Origin: Perilla frutescens
Lineage: Eukaryota > Streptophyta > Magnoliopsida > Lamiales > Lamiaceae
Length of the DNA: 64,000 nucleotides
Assembly (NCBI GenBank): GCA_026008535.1
Contig: BRKX01000018.1
Coordinates: 23,072,088-23,136,087 of the forward strand
Reading direction: 5' to 3'
The notes under the pieces were generated by a model. That model saw only the letters and a program-made list of their open reading frames with translations, was not told where the DNA came from and made no database searches. The position numbers and the translations under genes are program-made. Below, piece by piece: positions 12,457 to 23,200 of this stretch (its first letter is position 1; every line of letters begins with the position of its first letter).

Positions 12457-12618
12457 CATAAATCCCTCAACGTGCCCATTCTGACTTTTTCCGACTCAAA
12501 AACAGAAAAAATAAAGGACAAAAGAACGAGAAAAAGACACAAAAATACGAGAGAATTTGGACTTATCACTACTCAGAAGAAATCTCCTCCAGCACAAAAG
12601 CAAGGTGAAGAACAGACT
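12457..12618 (+). pseudogene. Lys-rich ORF fragment split by CACTA-1 (left part)
   Basis: The frame ends in KKSPPAQKQGEEQT at the ACT that CACTA-1 duplicated. The same frame resumes at 16909 as VAQAKKAEAVQEKTAEE. The two parts together are a charged, low-complexity tail. Because a polypurine tract follows the right part at 17163, the likely origin is an accessory C-terminal ORF of an LTR element (SIRE-like elements have such an ORF), but that assignment is inference. Confidence 0.5.
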
Positions 12619-12654
12619 CACTACTACAAAAACAGGCTAGGACAACATAAGATT

Positions 12655-12870
12655 TACAACGGTTTTTCAATAAAACCGTTGTAATTTAAAAATTTACAAC
12701 GGTTTTGACGAAAACCGTTGACTAGGTGCATTTTTTTTAAATTTTACAACGCTTTAAAAATTTACGTTGTCTGATAACAACGGTTGTAATAAAACCGTTG
12801 TAAAATAATAACGGTTTTATAGAAAACGTTGTGTATGAGCGCATTTTCTGGAAAAACACAAATATAACCG
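12655..12870. repeat. CACTA-1 left subterminal ACAACGG repeats
   Basis: Several copies of TTACAACGGTTTT and the inverted AAAACCGTTGTAA occur in about 200 bases, mostly as facing pairs that could form short hairpins. Confidence 0.85.
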
Positions 12871-14384
12871 TTGTAATTGGACTGTTTAGAAAATATATTA
12901 ATTTAACATTTAATAAAAATATAAAATTAAAACAGAAAAACTAGTCGATCACCCAATTCAGAAAAAGAGCTTTCGTCTTCTTCTTCTTCTTCCTCCCGCC
13001 GTTGGTCTCTTCTCTGAAAATATCAAGCCAATCTTCGAATTCTTAGTTTTGGCGCTGAGTTACAGATGTCATAAACCCTCCTGCTCTCCTTCCTCCTTCG
13101 CCTCCCTCTCCCGCCATCCTCTTTCACCCTAGGCATAAATCTATATACATTCGAGTGTTTACATGCAGACTTTGAGCTTCTTCGCCCTCTCGTCTTGCTT
13201 TTTATTGTTCAATCAATTCAAGTGTTTTTCTGCAAATTTCGAGCTTCTTTGGCAGTCAGATTTTGGTTTTTGGTAGACTCAATCAGCTGCGGCGTAGTTC
13301 GCACGCGCTCCACTTGTTGTCCAGGTCAGCCTTGTTGATATTTTTTTTTATTTGAGCTCTTGTTGATCATCCAGTCTATCATTGGATGTGTATTTTATGA
13401 AAGAAATTGAGTTCCATATGGATATGGCGGTTCTGATAAAATGACTAATTATGTCAATTGGCTCCAAAACGAATCAACTATTCCAGCCTTTAGTTTGTAA
13501 TTTACTGTGATTATTTTTCTATTTGTAATTAATTCTACAACCAGAGATGAATTTTGGTGTTTGATAGTGTTTTGAATGTTTCTATTAATTTTAAGGAAAT
13601 AGATTCTGGAAAGGGCAAAAATAGAGATTACTTGAAATTGGGCGCTTAACAAATTAATAAAGTTGGGTGTTTGCTTAATGACAATGATGATTGGCGAAGA
13701 TCAATATTTGGTCTTAGGTAGCCATTACACATTTGTTGTTGTCTATTTTGAAGGGCAATGGAGGAGGCTGCTCAAGTAAGATTTATGTTTGAAGTCATTT
13801 GTTTCAGTAATCATGGTCCATTTCTTAATATTATATGGAAAAAGAAAGTTGTGAGTGTTCAGTTATATGGCTGATGTCTGAAGCAAAAACATGGTTTTTT
13901 ACTTGCATTTTTCCTACACTGATATGAGCCCAGCTTTCAACTCATCTCTATCTAAACTCCATCACATTCACATTTCATATTTGATAAAATGATAGAAGTA
14001 TATGCTGGTATTTTACTACTCTTTGATATTCTTCCGTGGCATTTCCTTTTGAAATTTCTTATGATACCACTTCCATGGCATTCTCAAATGCTTAATTAGT
14101 CTCTAATTTTGTCTTAATGTATGTTTCCATGAATTTTTTTTCTTTTTGGTACCTCTCGTTATCCCTAAAATGATTGGAGGAACGAGAGTTGAGACTAGAA
14201 ATATCTGTTTCACTTCACCAAGTTCTGTTATTTGACAGCAATTCATCTATTATTGTTTCTTTTCTTAAACAAAAGCAGCGGGAATCTGCAGTGTAAAACC
14301 AAGAAAGTTTGCAGAATTATACAGAAAAACTCTTGCCCTATTTTTGTTATTATACATATGTCTGATGTCCCCTACCTTCTGCAG

Positions 14385-14444
14385 ACTCTCCGTAGGCTTG
14401 CTCAAAATCGCAAAGCTGCAAGGAAAAGCCGCTTGAGAAAAAAA
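14385..14444 (+). pseudogene. Captured exon of a TGA-type bZIP factor
   Basis: A CTTCTGCAG acceptor precedes and GTAAGT follows exactly 60 bases encoding TLRRLAQNRKAARKSRLRKK. This is the basic region of plant TGA/PERIANTHIA-type bZIP DNA-binding proteins, and the donor after the final KK matches the intron position I recall for these genes. One change stands out: Lys where the family nearly always has Glu (NRxAARKSR). The N-x7-R spacing of the basic region is kept. No leucine zipper exon follows in the element, so this is an isolated captured exon, not a working factor. Confidence 0.85.
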
Positions 14445-15543
14445 GTAAGTTTCTCATTGTATAGATCTGCATTTTCTTGTGTTAAATGTATGCTCAATAT
14501 TACTGGAGTCCTTGTTACTTAGTTCCACCATATGGTGTCACTTTTTTGTTGCTCTGTGTTCAATGATGTCAGGTTGCATTTCTAGGTAGTTCTGACAAAA
14601 TTTTAATTTATTGCTAGTCAATTAGTGTTGGATTTCTAACAAAAATAATTTTGAGTTGGATTCTATCTTATGTTATATTTTTCTAAATTCAATGTAAATT
14701 TTGCCTTGATAGACTGCTTAAGATTTAGAGAAATATTTTCTGTTCATCAGACTTAAGATGTATAAAAAATCTTAGTCATTCATCAGTGATGGTCCTAAGA
14801 GAACTGCCCTTCTTTCATGTGATTGTTGAATTTATGTTTTTCGCACATAATACATTTGTGGGATACTGGGTGGATGGATACTAAGATGGGTATCATGGGT
14901 TAACGTATTGTAAATTTAAACAATTTAATTAGATCCAGAGATTAAATGAAAATCAGCATACTAATTAGTAACCAACAAACTTGCACGCTGTCAAACTTTT
15001 CTCTTTTTACTACATAGGACTGCCACCTTTCTAGTAAAGATGAGAAGCATATTATTGGGGTGGTCATATATAAGTCAGTCTGCTCAAAGTTTATTACATT
15101 TTATTGATTAATTTTGTGTTCATGATGAATGCCGGCAGGTATGGGAAAGAGGGCTTTGTTGATTGTGGGAATATTTTTTTTCTTTATTCGCAACTTCATC
15201 TTGTAGAGGTATCGATAATCAAATTTTAGTTTTTTATAGTTATTGAAACATTTGATCATGTAGACTGTAGTTTGATTTATTTATTTTTTTCTTGAGGAAG
15301 TTTAACCAAGTGTGGTGCTTTGATTGATCATATATTTCATGTATGCGGGTTTAAGCTAGTGCTTGGAATATATATAAAAAAAAGAATCATCATTCACTTA
15401 TGCATTTATGTGGTGGAATAATCCATTGGTTTGAGTTGATTATTTGACAAATAAGCTGGCTCAATTTTATTGGATAAAATAAATAAAAATAATTCTTCCA
15501 TTTTCAAGCCCGTGTGAAGTTTAGTGTTCACTTATCTCTGCAG

Positions 15544-15954
15544 ATTTGAAGGTGAACCACAAGCATCATCCGCATAATCAGTTGGCTTTGTACAATCATA
15601 CACTCGCAAGAATTTCAGTGCAATATGCTTCTGCGGTGAGTTTAGTTTGAATCACGTTATGTTTGGTTATTTGCTAGTAGTACTTTCATAATTTTCAACA
15701 AATTTCCAGTGTGATCATTACGTGATGCGTTACATGAAAGAAATAATTGAAAGTGGTTCAATTTCAAAACCGGTAATAAATTTTACTCATTCCTTATGAT
15801 AGTTCATAATTAAACCCCATGAATCAGGTTTTCTTAAGTTTTATCAATATGTTCTATTTTATATTGTTAACAGTTTAGAAAAGAACCATATTCTACGAAA
15901 GAGATTGATGAAGTTCGTGCTGAATGGGCAGATTGTGTGCTTGATTATGTATGA
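15544..15954 (+). pseudogene. C-terminal exons of a Ulp1-like (C48) peptidase
   Basis: Three exon-like blocks join in frame: 15544-15635, 15710-15772 and 15874-15954, each with AG acceptor and GT donor. The translation ends SVQYASACDHYVMRYMKEI, then IIESGSISKPFRKEPYSTK and a final WADCVLDYV stop. This is the end of the SUMO-protease fold (C48) seen in many plant transposon-borne Ulp1-like genes, where the Cys of the CxYYVM motif is the nucleophile. The catalytic His and Asp segment is absent, so it is a fragment. Exon 1 is weakly similar and less certain than exons 2 and 3. Confidence 0.75.
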
Positions 15955-16399
15955 AAGATCATTTTGCAAGGTATTTTTGATATAGAGAAGTGATTGTTGA
16001 TTTTTTTTAAGTATTGATGTTTAAATATTTATGATGGGATGTTCATTGACTTAGGATCGGACTTGATGGTGTTTGAACTTGAATTCATGTCCTTTTGTGC
16101 CTGGTTGATGACTACAAGATCGAAAAGCATACATACTTTTTGTAATTGAACATTAGATATGTCATATAATTGGATCAAAGTACGAGATATTTTTAGATAA
16201 ATTGTCTTTAGATATTATTGCATTTTGGATGATTTTGTATCGAAATTTATTGTATTTTTGTAGTACTTTGGTATTGCAATATATTATTTTTGGATGGTTA
16301 ATTAACTTTTGCATTAGGTTTAATGTAATTATTTAATAGATTTTTCAGATTTTATATTTAAAAATTAAAAATTTGAAATATAAAGACAACACATATTCT

Positions 16400-16895
16400 A
16401 AAATCCGTTGTGAAATTACAACAGAAAGATAAAAAACCGTTGTAATTTTTTTTTTCAACATTAAAAAATTACAACGGTTTTACTTAAAACCGTTGTAACT
16501 TCACAACAGTTTATATTAAACCGTTGTAATTTTACAACGGTTAAGATTCAACTGCTGTAAACTTACAACAGTTTTAACTTAAACCGTTGTAAAATTACAA
16601 CGGTTTTCAAAGAACCGTTGTTCAAATACAACGGTTATTTTCAATAGTGTTGTAAATTGTCAACGGTTTTAAGGTGACCATTGTTATGTTACAACGGTTA
16701 TTTTTATAAACCGTTGTCTTTTTGTTCATCAAACAACACAAAGTGAACAGATTTACAACGGTTCTCATTACAGTTGTAAAATTACAACGGTTTATAACCG
16801 TTGTCTATGTGCGTGAAAAATTTACAACAGTGACTAAGACAACGGTTTTCTTCCTGGCTAGACAACAGTTAAAAACCGTTGTCTTAATGGTTTTT
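16400..16895. repeat. CACTA-1 right subterminal ACAACGG repeats
   Basis: A dense array of TACAACGGTTTT and AAAACCGTTGTA units alternates in orientation over about 500 bases. It is much longer than the left array. Confidence 0.88.
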
Positions 16896-16908
16896 TGTAG
16901 TAGTGACT

Positions 16909-17127
16909 GTAGCACAAGCTAAGAAAGCAGAAGCTGTCCAAGAAAAGACTGCAGAGGAGGCTCATGACGAGGAGGCTTATGTAGAAGAGGCTGCTTAAGA
17001 AGAGAAGGCTGGGGAGGATGCTGATGATGGAGAAGAGACTGAGTATGATGATGTTGAAGCAAGTTCTGAAGAACGAGGATCTGAAGGAGATGATGATGAT
17101 GCACAAGACCCTGACAAATCTGAGTAG
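16909..17127 (+). pseudogene. Acidic ORF tail split by CACTA-1 (right part)
   Basis: The frame continues that of 12457-12618 across the insertion. It is Glu/Asp/Ala-rich, has one internal TAA at 16996-16998 and ends at TAG 17125-17127. The His- and Ser-rich frames on the opposite strand are mirror images of this biased sequence. Confidence 0.5.
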
Positions 17128-17162
17128 TTTCTGAATATTACTCATTTGCCTTTCTCAGTGGC

Positions 17163-17384
17163 AACTAGGGGGAGTAATGTGATAAGTTTTTTTTGTTTGT
17201 TTTTGTGTTTTTCTGTTCTACTTATCTTGCATCACGTTTCGCAAGGTATTTTGTTTTTACCCTAATATCTTGTAATAACTATTTTGTTATGGAACAGATT
17301 TTCTTCCATATATGATTCATATCTGCTAAAAAATTGAAACTGCTATCAAGAGATAAAAATATAAAAGAAAAAAATCAATATAGC
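17163..17384 (+). other. Polypurine tract and possible LTR start of the split element
   Basis: AACTAGGGGGAGT at 17163-17175 is shortly followed by TGATAAG, the arrangement of a polypurine tract plus LTR start. The presumed LTR cannot be followed beyond about 17380, where a different minus-strand element begins. Confidence 0.45.
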
Positions 17385-18555
17385 AGAGCAGGTATAATGA
17401 TACGACCAAATATAAGGCGGAAGCAAAGAATCGAACAACGCCAACTATGTATGTGATTCAACCCAACAATAAACTAAACAATATTGAATTAAGAACCCCA
17501 ATAATCTGTATAAAACCAATAAGACTCGAATCTAACAAGAATTAACACAAAAAACAACTCAAATAACACGAAAACCCCTAAATAAAGACTCGAACAGAAA
17601 CCTATGCAAACGACCTCGGATTAAGATCAAATTTTAACACAAGTCACAATATATAGATATACAAAACATATCCAAAACTCATCTAAAAAAAAGTGTAGGT
17701 TGGGAGATCGAATGGTGGGAATTTCAGGGTCCGATTTAGAGATTTTAGGCCTAAAATGGTCAGATAAGGCTACGAACGGTTGTGGGACGAATTTAGGGAT
17801 GAAGGTGATGATATTGGGATGTTATAGACGTGAGTGGAGGCTGTGAAGGTGGTGATTGACGTGGTGGTGATGGAATCGAAAGATAGAAGATGAATCTTAC
17901 CCGAAACGAACCCCGAATCGACGAGAACTCAGAACGCGCCTATGGAGCAATCTTCAATGGCTGTCTAACCCAGATACTATGAGATATCATGAACGAGACA
18001 ATAGATTTCAAGCTTGGAATCGCCAGAACCAAACTCTACCAGAAGAACCGATGATGTGTGAGACAAGAGAATAGCGTAAAAGCGCTGTTTTTCATTCAAT
18101 CAAGTCTGAGAAACATCAAGAATGAAAATCACCTAAATAATTAACCTAGGGAACGAAAATTAAAGTGTCTTGGGCCTAGAATTCGAATTGGGCTAATTAA
18201 AACTGCTACTGGGTCCAATATCACCTAAACAGGTTGTGATAAATTGGACTGCTAATTAAATAAATCAACAACTAATAATAATAGCCCAAAATAAATAAAA
18301 TAACTAAAATAAATAGTAAAGAATGTCCACTTCTTCAATTTAGTCGAGCTCCTTGATGCTCAGTACAGTCACCAACTTGGACTGTTTGAAATCAGCTTGA
18401 ACATCCTCCAGCTTCTTCCCAACATAACACTGAAGGTATTCTTGCAGCTTCTTGGCTCCAAATCTCATCACTGGACCTCTAAGCTGCAACTCGGGATTTG
18501 AATCATCAATGCTAGCCCCAGGCTCATCATACAAGCTGATAAAAAAGTGAAACAC
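17385..18555 (-). mobile_element. Relic of a minus-strand LTR retrotransposon
   Basis: On the minus strand a short frame (18555-18342) reads ELQLRGPVMRFGAKKLQEYL. It resembles the RGPMTRSxxKRLQ tail often found at the C-terminus of plant Ty3/gypsy polyproteins. It is followed by about 950 bases of noncoding, LTR-like sequence down to about 17385. Borders and target duplications are not visible. Confidence 0.5.
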
Positions 18556-18670
18556 AGCTGAATCATATGATGTTCTTTACAACATTCAAGTACGTTTTAA
18601 AGTACATGGTCCTACAGATCAAGGATTGTGTTCTTTGAAAACATGAAGCTGATTAGCCACCAGATAAAGA

Positions 18671-19600
18671 CAAAGGGGGAGATTTTTATTGCCATTTGCA
18701 CTTAAGTGTTCGGATTGCCATAATCTGTATAGCAATATGGTAATTTCAAAAGAACACGAAAAGGTTTTGGTTATTCATGTTCGAATACCATGTTCTGGAT
18801 ATTTCTGTGAACATTCCGCTGTCAATCTGATTGAAGATCAAGATATTTACTTAATCATGTTCAGAGATATGATCATATACATGGTTGTCCAGAGAGTTTA
18901 CAAGAGACGTGTCATGCTAGATTCAAGAAGTTGAAGCTGCAGATTCAAGATGGGACTTTCAGAATAGAAGCTGCCTTGTTCGTGATGAAGATCAAGAAGG
19001 AAAGAAGGAGTTCTATTCAAGGAAGATATCTAAACTAGGAAAGTCCAAATTAAATAAGGAAATTGTTTCCTTGTTAAATCCTAGTCAAAATAGGACTTCT
19101 GATTACCTTGTTTGGGCTATATCTGTTTCTTATAAATAGTCTGGGCTTCAGACTAGTTTAGGTGACACGAATTTTACGAATACGCTAAAGGGCTGAGAGT
19201 TAAAAGACTTCACATTCAAAGCATATAGTATTCGGGTAGACTAGGTTTGATCGATTAGATCATTGTGTTTCTAGTATGTGTTTGAAACTTACTTTCATAC
19301 ACACTTAGAGGAGTCTCGGGAGAGATTTCCTGTGGGAACTAGAGGGATTCTAGGTTGTGAGGGGAGCTCGCAATTCAGTTTAGTGAAAGAAGTTGAATCG
19401 GGTAGGAAAGGGATCGAATGACGGGAGTCTTCGTGTAATAACCTTTGTAACCATTCAACATAGTAGTAAAATATTTCTCACGGACTTGATAAGTCCCCCT
19501 GACGTAGATCAGTTGATCGAACAGGGTTACCAACCTCGTGCTCTTTATTTGCTCAAGTTTTTTACATTCTGACCTTACATGTTCACAACAATGTTCAAGT
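18671..19600 (+). repeat. Copia-type polypurine tract and LTR D
   Basis: CAAAGGGGGAGATT at 18671-18684 is the classic copia polypurine tract. The following 900 bases look like an LTR: a TATAAATA box at 19131-19138 and a pyrimidine/purine-mixed R-U5 region to about 19600. No pol sequence remains upstream and no second LTR is in the window. The borders are approximate. Confidence 0.55.
19131..19138 (+). promoter_or_regulatory. TATA box of LTR D
   Basis: TATAAATA lies in a short GC-richer context about 450 bases into LTR D, where a U3 promoter is expected. Confidence 0.45.
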
Positions 19601-19668
19601 ACTTGATGATAAACATGACCGCACAGTTTATGTAACTTCAAACCCAAATGTATAAAATCAAACCATCA

Positions 19669-19850
19669 GGCGAGCGGGTCACGCGGATCAACGCATGGGT
19701 CAACCCTGACTCGACCCGTCTTGTCCATAATAAAGTTCATTAGAAACAGTATCATTCTTAACACTAAAAAGTATCAGTTCGGAGTACAAAAAGTATCACC
19801 CGTAACCATAAAAAGTATTGAGCCTGCAACTTGTCGTATATGAGTTTCTT
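19669..19850. repeat. Short relic related to the Pack-MULE array
   Basis: A GGGTCA/GACCCG-rich start is followed by repeated AAAAAGTATCA units. AGTATCA is the complement of the TGATACT motif that fills the MULE at 59268-61070. It is probably a small derivative of the same family; no ends were found. Confidence 0.4.
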
Positions 19851-19888
19851 TAATTCAAATTATGATTTATTTCATCTCAATTAATGTT

Positions 19889-19998
19889 TAAAGCTTAGGG
19901 GTTTGGGGTTAAGGGGGTTTTTAGGGTTTCGTATTTTTTTAGATTTTTTAAAGGTTTTTTTTGTGGGGGGGTTTAGGGTTTTTTTTTGTTTTTTAGGG
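19889..19998 (+). repeat. Degenerate TTTAGGG-like stretch
   Basis: Several TTTAGGGTTT motifs lie among T- and G-runs. The motif equals the plant telomere unit but the copies are irregular, so this is a simple-sequence region or a very decayed interstitial telomere tract. Confidence 0.4.
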
Positions 19999-20521
19999 TT
20001 TATTAATTTCATTTTATGATATAAATTCATATTGATTTCAAATAAATTAAATCAATTCAGTTGAATTTTAGGATTCACTAACTTTATTTTAGAATATAAA
20101 TTTTTGGTGAAAAAACAAAAAGAAAAAATAGAAAAAACTGAAAAAACTAAAAAATTAGCCCAACAAAAAAAAAAGATAGGTGCGTGGCGCCCAGGCGCCC
20201 GCCTAACCATAAAATAACGTGTATAAGGTCTGATAAGAAACCAGCCTAATATCTATTAATATCCCATATGCTTGTATTGATTTTTTTTATTTTTTTTTTG
20301 AAAATTTTAAGATATTCGAATATAGATTAAACTTAGTCAGAATTAAATTCTTAATTCCTCAAATTTCTTTAATGGAAAAAAAATGATTAGTTAGTTTCTT
20401 AAAATTGAGACTAACTAAGTACCCCAAGCAAGTATTAAAAGTCCATGTTATTTTAAATATATGCTGACTTTGAACACTATGTTAGATTCAAGAAACCTTA
20501 TTGGCAAATCCCCCTTTTAAT
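19999..20521. other. AT-rich stretch without a gene
   Basis: No coding or RNA feature is visible. A small palindromic GGCGCCCAGGCGCC motif lies at about 20186-20200. Confidence 0.5.
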
Positions 20522-20524
20522 TAA

Positions 20525-20560
20525 GAGGGGTGTATTGGATGTGGATTTCGTTGGATTTTT
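20525..20560 (+). repeat. Left terminal inverted repeat of the Harbinger element
   Basis: The first 35 or so bases match the inverted right end except for the outermost few, where one A is displaced (GAGGGGTG against GGGGATG). Confidence 0.9.
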
Positions 20561-20699
20561 ATGGACTTTTAAATGTCTATGGATTTTATAAATCCATGGA
20601 CTCCACATGGAGTCTCCCAACTCCACGCAGAGTCTGGTGGATTTCGTGTATGGATTTTGGACCGATTTTGAACGATTTCAATGGATTTCAAATCCATCT

Positions 20700-20868
20700 A
20701 GCCAGCGCTCGTTGGAACACAACGATCGGGGTGTTCGGAAAAAAATTGAACCCAGCGACCGCTGGGAGGCGAGCCGAAAGAACCCAGCGATCGCTGGCCT
20801 CAACGACCGCTAAGGCACGAGTCGAACAAACCCAACAACCGCTGGCATCCAGCGGTCGTTGGGAATAA
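20700..20868. repeat. Palindrome cluster 1 (left subterminal)
   Basis: Five or six degenerate copies of CCAGCGRYCGCTGG lie upstream of the ATHILA-ORF1-like gene, for instance CCCAGCGACCGCTGGG at about 20753 and CCCAGCGATCGCTGG at about 20781. Confidence 0.8.
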
Positions 20869-21033
20869 AAAGTTTAAATGGGCAGAAAGCCCCAAATCGG
20901 GCAGAACAGACCCTAAAAATAATTTCACAGCAGAAAATGCAAAAATAGATTTTCTTCCTCAAATCCATCCGCCGCTCAACTCCAGCCACCGCTCCACCGA
21001 CCGTTCGAAGCCCACGACCTACCACACTCAATC

Positions 21034-22305
21034 ATGCCTCGCACGAAGAATCCTAACATCAGGGCACACGAAAAAGTCGAAGAGGAGGACCTCACGACAA
21101 GGTACGAATGTCCATTTCCTCTAAAAACTGAATGGGAGGGACAACTCTATACAAAATTCAATGAATCTATGGTTACCATGCCTCGTTACCTTGATTGGGA
21201 TTTGTTGAAAGATTTAGAAATTGTTGCAAAAGTGACGAAGTATTTGAAGGTTTTGGGGTTAGAACATTATACTAAGCATGTTGATTATTCTGGTTATGGA
21301 GACTTGTGCTATGAATTTTTGTCTACTATGTATGTGATTGATGAACACAAGAAGCTTGGGGTTAGGATGAATGGGAGAGACTACCAAATTAGTTTGCCTA
21401 GAATGAAAACTGTGTTTGGATATCCTACTGGTGGGGAACGGGGGAGACCCAATTCGTTTAGTGTGGAAGCGGGTTGGCGTGAGTTAACTGGGTTTGATAA
21501 TTAGAATAATACAGGTAAGTCGAATGGGTATATCCAAGACCCGGCACTGGCAATTGTGCATAAATTCTTTGCTTAGAATGTGTCTGGGAAAGAGCAGACG
21601 AATAAAGTGAACGCGAATGAGGTGTATTTGTTGTGTTGTGCGTTGAGGGGCACAAAAGTTTGCATTTCAAAATTCATTTGGTCGGCTATAAGGCAGATGC
21701 AGACTCGTGCAGGCATGCATCTTTCGTTTGCTCCTATTGTGACAGGATTGGCACATAATTTCGGCATTCTCAGTGCCACGACGGGTTATCAGGAGGGGCG
21801 TGATGAAATCAGGCCGTATTCGATCGATTTCAGTGAGCTAAAAGGTGCTCAAATTATTAAAGATCAATTCACGTTATTACCTCCTGCTAAGAGGCCATGT
21901 GTGAGCAGGCACACAAATGATTTGCTTGTCAAGAGTCAAGGTGATTCTGGTGTCGGCCCGTCCACTGGTGGTGATGAAGGTGGTAATGAAGATGAGGAGA
22001 TGGAGGAAGAGGAAGAGCAACCTGAGAAGCCACCTTATACAATGTCCGGAGATTATTATGGGCGATTGCAAAATGATTTGATGTCATTTCGGGAGCATAT
22101 CGACGTATCCTTTGGATCACTGAGGCAGGAGATCCACGATGGGTATGAGACGCATACCCAACAGATGAACGCCAGATTTGATGCGCATACCCAGCAAATG
22201 AACGCTCGATTTGACACGCAAGATACACAAATTGCATCCTTACAGGCTCAGTGGGATGCTTGGACTGCCTTCTATTCGCCACCACATCCACCACCTCACA
22301 ATTAA
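21034..22305 (+). pseudogene. ATHILA ORF1-like gene carried by the Harbinger element
   Basis: One frame runs from ATG (AATCATGCC) to TAA, 424 codons, interrupted by TAG at 21502-21504 and 21574-21576. It has the ATHILA ORF1 layout: a YEFLSTMYVIDEHKK segment, GRDYQISLPRMKTVFGYP, WRELTG, DPALAIVHKFFA, a conserved WSAIRQMQTRAGMHLSF and GLAHNFGIL segment. It then has an acidic linker and a C-terminal coiled coil with two near-identical THTQQMNARFD repeats, ending in Pro/His. It has no LTR, gag or pol nearby and sits within Harbinger ends, convergent to the transposase. Function unknown. The two amber codons suggest decay, although most of the frame is open. It could be a captured gene or an integral third gene of this Harbinger lineage. 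Confidence 0.78.
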
Positions 22306-23200
22306 TGGTTTGTTTTTTGCATTTCATGGATTATATTTTGATTGTTTGAATAAATGTTTATGTTAATGTTATGTTTGATTGTTTGAATAAATGTTTATGT
22401 TAATGTTGTGTAGGTGTGATCGCTCGAGAAAGGCAAATGCCGGAGGCGGAGGACCCCAGCTGCCATTGTTTTGGTGTTGTTTTTTTTTTAATTCTGTCGT
22501 TGAACTCTAATGTTTTTTACTTTGTTAAACTGTGTATTTTCTATTTTGTTGAACAATATGTTTGTTAACAATGTTTATCTTGATTATGTTTATTTTTCAT
22601 TTCATTTTACTTCTTTAGTACGATGATTGAATGGTGCATAAAGTGTTAAAGAAGAATACAAATATCAACGTAGTAGACATAAACATCGTACATAAAATAT
22701 AGGTTCGATAAAATAGAACACATATACTCGTAACTTGTTCATAGCGAAAAAAAAAGAACTATAATTCAAGCCCAGCGGCCGCTGGGAATGTTTCTGCCTC
22801 ACATTCCCAGCGTGCGCTGGATCCCAGCGGCCGCTGGGCTTGAATTAGGGGCGTCCAAACGGCCGCTCACACCCAGCGGCCGTTGGACTTTATTTTTTTT
22901 AAATAAAAACGGTGTTTGTCTTCTATTTTTTTAACATATGGATTTTCAACTATTTTTATGTCTACTACGTAAGTATGATGTTTCATCGGATACACAAGTT
23001 GTGGAAGAAAAATACAACAATTATAAAAAATGTGTTATTCAAATTCATTATAAAAATTTAACACAATAAGCACAAATTGTTTATAAAATACCAATTATAG
23101 TCAATGTTTCATAGTCAATTAAAAAAAAAAATTACTCAGCATTTTCATCTTCGGTTTCATCATCATCATTTTCATCGCCGTTATACGTGGGTCTCACTTC
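22306..23200. other. Harbinger interior between convergent genes
   Basis: A 38-base direct repeat (about 22335-22410, GATTGTTTGAATAAATGTTT in each) follows the ORF1-like gene, then AT-rich DNA and the second palindrome cluster. No coding signal. Confidence 0.6.
22763..22885. repeat. Palindrome cluster 2 with a 24-base inverted repeat
   Basis: Two perfect copies of the 16-base palindrome CCCAGCGGCCGCTGGG lie at 22771-22786 and 22823-22838. Each is flanked by an outer AATTCAAG or CTTGAATT, so 22763-22786 and 22823-22846 form a perfect 24-base inverted repeat. Further degenerate copies lie at 22806-22816 and 22872-22885. Confidence 0.9.

Larger units (their letters stand above)
12619..16905. 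mobile_element. CACTA-1 (En/Spm-type) transposon carrying host exons
   Basis: The ends are CACTACTACAAAAAC on the left and the inverted TTTTTTGTAGTAGTG on the right. A 3-base ACT duplication lies at 12616-12618 and 16906-16908, so the 4,287-base element is complete. Both ends carry subterminal arrays of ACAACGGTTTT and its complement, the expected binding sites of a CACTA accessory protein. I find no TNP2 transposase inside, so it is non-autonomous. The interior has a UTR-like pyrimidine-rich leader (12960-13330), a short exon-like ATGGAGGAGGCTGCTCAA followed by GTAAGA at 13757, a bZIP exon and Ulp1-like exons, all on the plus strand. Confidence 0.93.

Noticed and set aside
16858..17145. His/Pro-rich and Leu/Phe-rich minus-strand frames.
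   Set aside because: Mirror images of the acidic plus-strand frame; no independent support.
19889..19998. Interstitial telomere repeat.
   Set aside because: Only a few irregular TTTAGGG-like units amid T- and G-runs; no tandem heptamer array.
21514..21576. Consensus donor AG/GTAAGT and acceptor TTTGCTTAG inside the Harbinger ORF1-like gene, which would remove the second stop.
   Set aside because: The putative 62-base intron contains the conserved DPALAIVHKFFA segment of the family, and the first stop lies before the donor, so splicing would not open the frame.
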